NCBI GenBank assembly: GCA_003512365.1
Contig: DORI01000278.1
Span: 1-6,943, forward strand
Reading direction: 5' to 3'
DNA: 6,943 nt
Origin: Crocinitomicaceae bacterium
GTDB taxonomy: Bacteria > Bacteroidota > Bacteroidia > Flavobacteriales_D > Crocinitomicaceae
Part shown: positions 6,228 to 6,943 of the stretch, piece by piece
How positions within the stretch are numbered: the stretch's first letter is position 1
Layout of the letters: each line of letters begins with the position of its first letter
Program-made: the position numbers and the translations under genes
The notes under the pieces: generated by a model
Database searches by the model: none
The model's input: only the letters and a program-made list of their open reading frames with translations
Told to the model about the DNA's origin: nothing

Positions 6228-6943
6228 ATGAAGCTAGACATTCAGCAAGTACTTTTTCAACTGGTCAAACAGAAAATTGGAGCAACAGATTCAATTGGAA
6301 ATGTCTTAAGTGAAATTTTACATCTCTCCACCGATGCCGTTTACCGACGTTACCGTGGTGAAACTAGCTTAACGGTACAAGAAACGCAGCGCTTGTGTAA
6401 ACATTTTAATATTTCTTTTGATCGCCTTATTGAAACGGGTGAGGGACAAGTGATGTTTAGCTTTCCTCCATTCAAAAATTACGATTTCAGTTTGGAGACT
6501 TATTTAGAGGATATTTTAGCTTCATTGCAGCAAATGAAAAAATTGAATCAAGGAGAATTTATCTTTTCTATCAACAATAGCAACATTTTTCAATTGATGA
6601 ATTTTCCTCAATTGGTTCGTTTTCGCTTATTTTTTTGGGCAAAATCACATCTTCAAATTCCAGAATATCAAACGTTAAAATTTAAACACGATAAACCCAC
6701 GCAAAGGGCATTTGAATTAGGCAAACAAATTCTTCAAACCTATAATTCACTGCCTTCTGTTGAGATTTATGACCTAGAGTTTATGCGTGGATTCATGCGT
6801 CAAATACATTATTACTACCGTGCTCAATTGTTTGAAGACCCAAGTTATGCAGTGTTTTTATGCGATCGAGTCTTAGCATTCATAGAGCACTTGAAAGCAC
6901 AGGCCGCTGAAGGTAAAAAATTCATCTTCGGCACAAGCGCTCC
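6228..6943 (+). CDS. Helix-turn-helix DNA-binding protein, probable transcriptional regulator (partial, runs off the right edge)
   Basis: The ATG at 6228 follows the previous stop by 4 nt, and the frame stays open for 238 codons plus two bases to the window end. Residues 22-68 read as an XRE/BetR-like helix-turn-helix: IGNVLSEIL, a turn at HLS, then a recognition helix TDAVYRRYRG rich in Arg and Tyr, and a third helix LTVQETQRLCKHFNIS. Residues 75-238 are a helical region with many aromatics (FSFPPFKNYDFS, QLMNFPQLVRFRLFFW, IHYYYRAQLF), which I recall only as the C-terminal part of uncharacterised Bacteroidota HTH proteins; it may sense a ligand or dimerise. There is no signal peptide or clear membrane segment. 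The tight spacing behind the barrel gene suggests translational coupling and perhaps local or autogenous control, but no operator was found. Target genes and inducer are unknown. Confidence 0.82.
   Translation, partial: MKLDIQQVLFQLVKQKIGATDSIGNVLSEILHLSTDAVYRRYRGETSLTVQETQRLCKHFNISFDRLIETGEGQVMFSFPPFKNYDFSLETYLEDILASLQQMKKLNQGEFIFSINNSNIFQLMNFPQLVRFRLFFWAKSHLQIPEYQTLKFKHDKPTQRAFELGKQILQTYNSLPSVEIYDLEFMRGFMRQIHYYYRAQLFEDPSYAVFLCDRVLAFIEHLKAQAAEGKKFIFGTSA

Noticed and set aside
1..6943. A defence system, mobile element, CRISPR array or RNA gene.
   Set aside because: All space except the short spacers is filled by housekeeping-type or envelope genes; no direct-repeat array, terminal repeats, transposase motifs, tRNA-like cloverleaf or rRNA sequence was seen.

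Overview
The window looks like an ordinary chromosomal segment of a low-GC member of the Bacteroidota, most likely Flavobacteriales (a Fluviicola/Crocinitomicaceae-like organism is a guess). The grounds are: AT-rich DNA; genes without clear Shine-Dalgarno sites; a Tdk of the Bacteroidota type; a fused MurF-alanine racemase, an arrangement characteristic of this phylum; and an outer-membrane protein and a helix-turn-helix protein of types I associate with flavobacteria. I see no RNA gene, CRISPR array, insertion sequence, phage gene or toxin system.

Layout. Two divergent transcription units meet in a 159-bp spacer (2108-2266). Leftward from 2107 come an acidic, mostly disordered cytoplasmic protein of unknown function (1154-2107) and then, overlapping it by 23 bp, a secreted M28-family zinc peptidase that runs off the left edge (1-1176). 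Rightward from 2267 come thymidine kinase (2267-2842), the MurF-Alr fusion (2839-5124, starting at a TTG that overlaps the tdk stop), a signal-peptide-bearing predicted outer-membrane beta-barrel protein (5150-6223), and a helix-turn-helix protein that runs off the right edge (6228-6943). The four rightward genes are separated by -4, +25 and +4 nt and I see no terminator between them, so they may be one transcript. The spacer holds a plausible Bacteroidota promoter for the leftward unit, preceded by an A-tract, and a small inverted repeat; no convincing rightward promoter was found.

How the genes fit together. Tdk salvages thymidine to dTMP. The fusion protein supplies D-alanine (Alr half) and attaches D-Ala-D-Ala to the UDP-MurNAc-tripeptide (MurF half), so it works at both ends of the D-Ala branch of peptidoglycan synthesis, with Ddl (not in the window) between. 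The barrel protein and the DNA-binding protein form a tight pair whose purpose cannot be read from sequence.

Nothing here is convincingly a new system. The points most worth a second look are the shortened MurF half with an intact racemase half, the barrel/regulator pair, the acidic-linker protein, and the promoter/inverted-repeat arrangement in the divergent spacer. Both end genes are cut by the window, not visibly broken.
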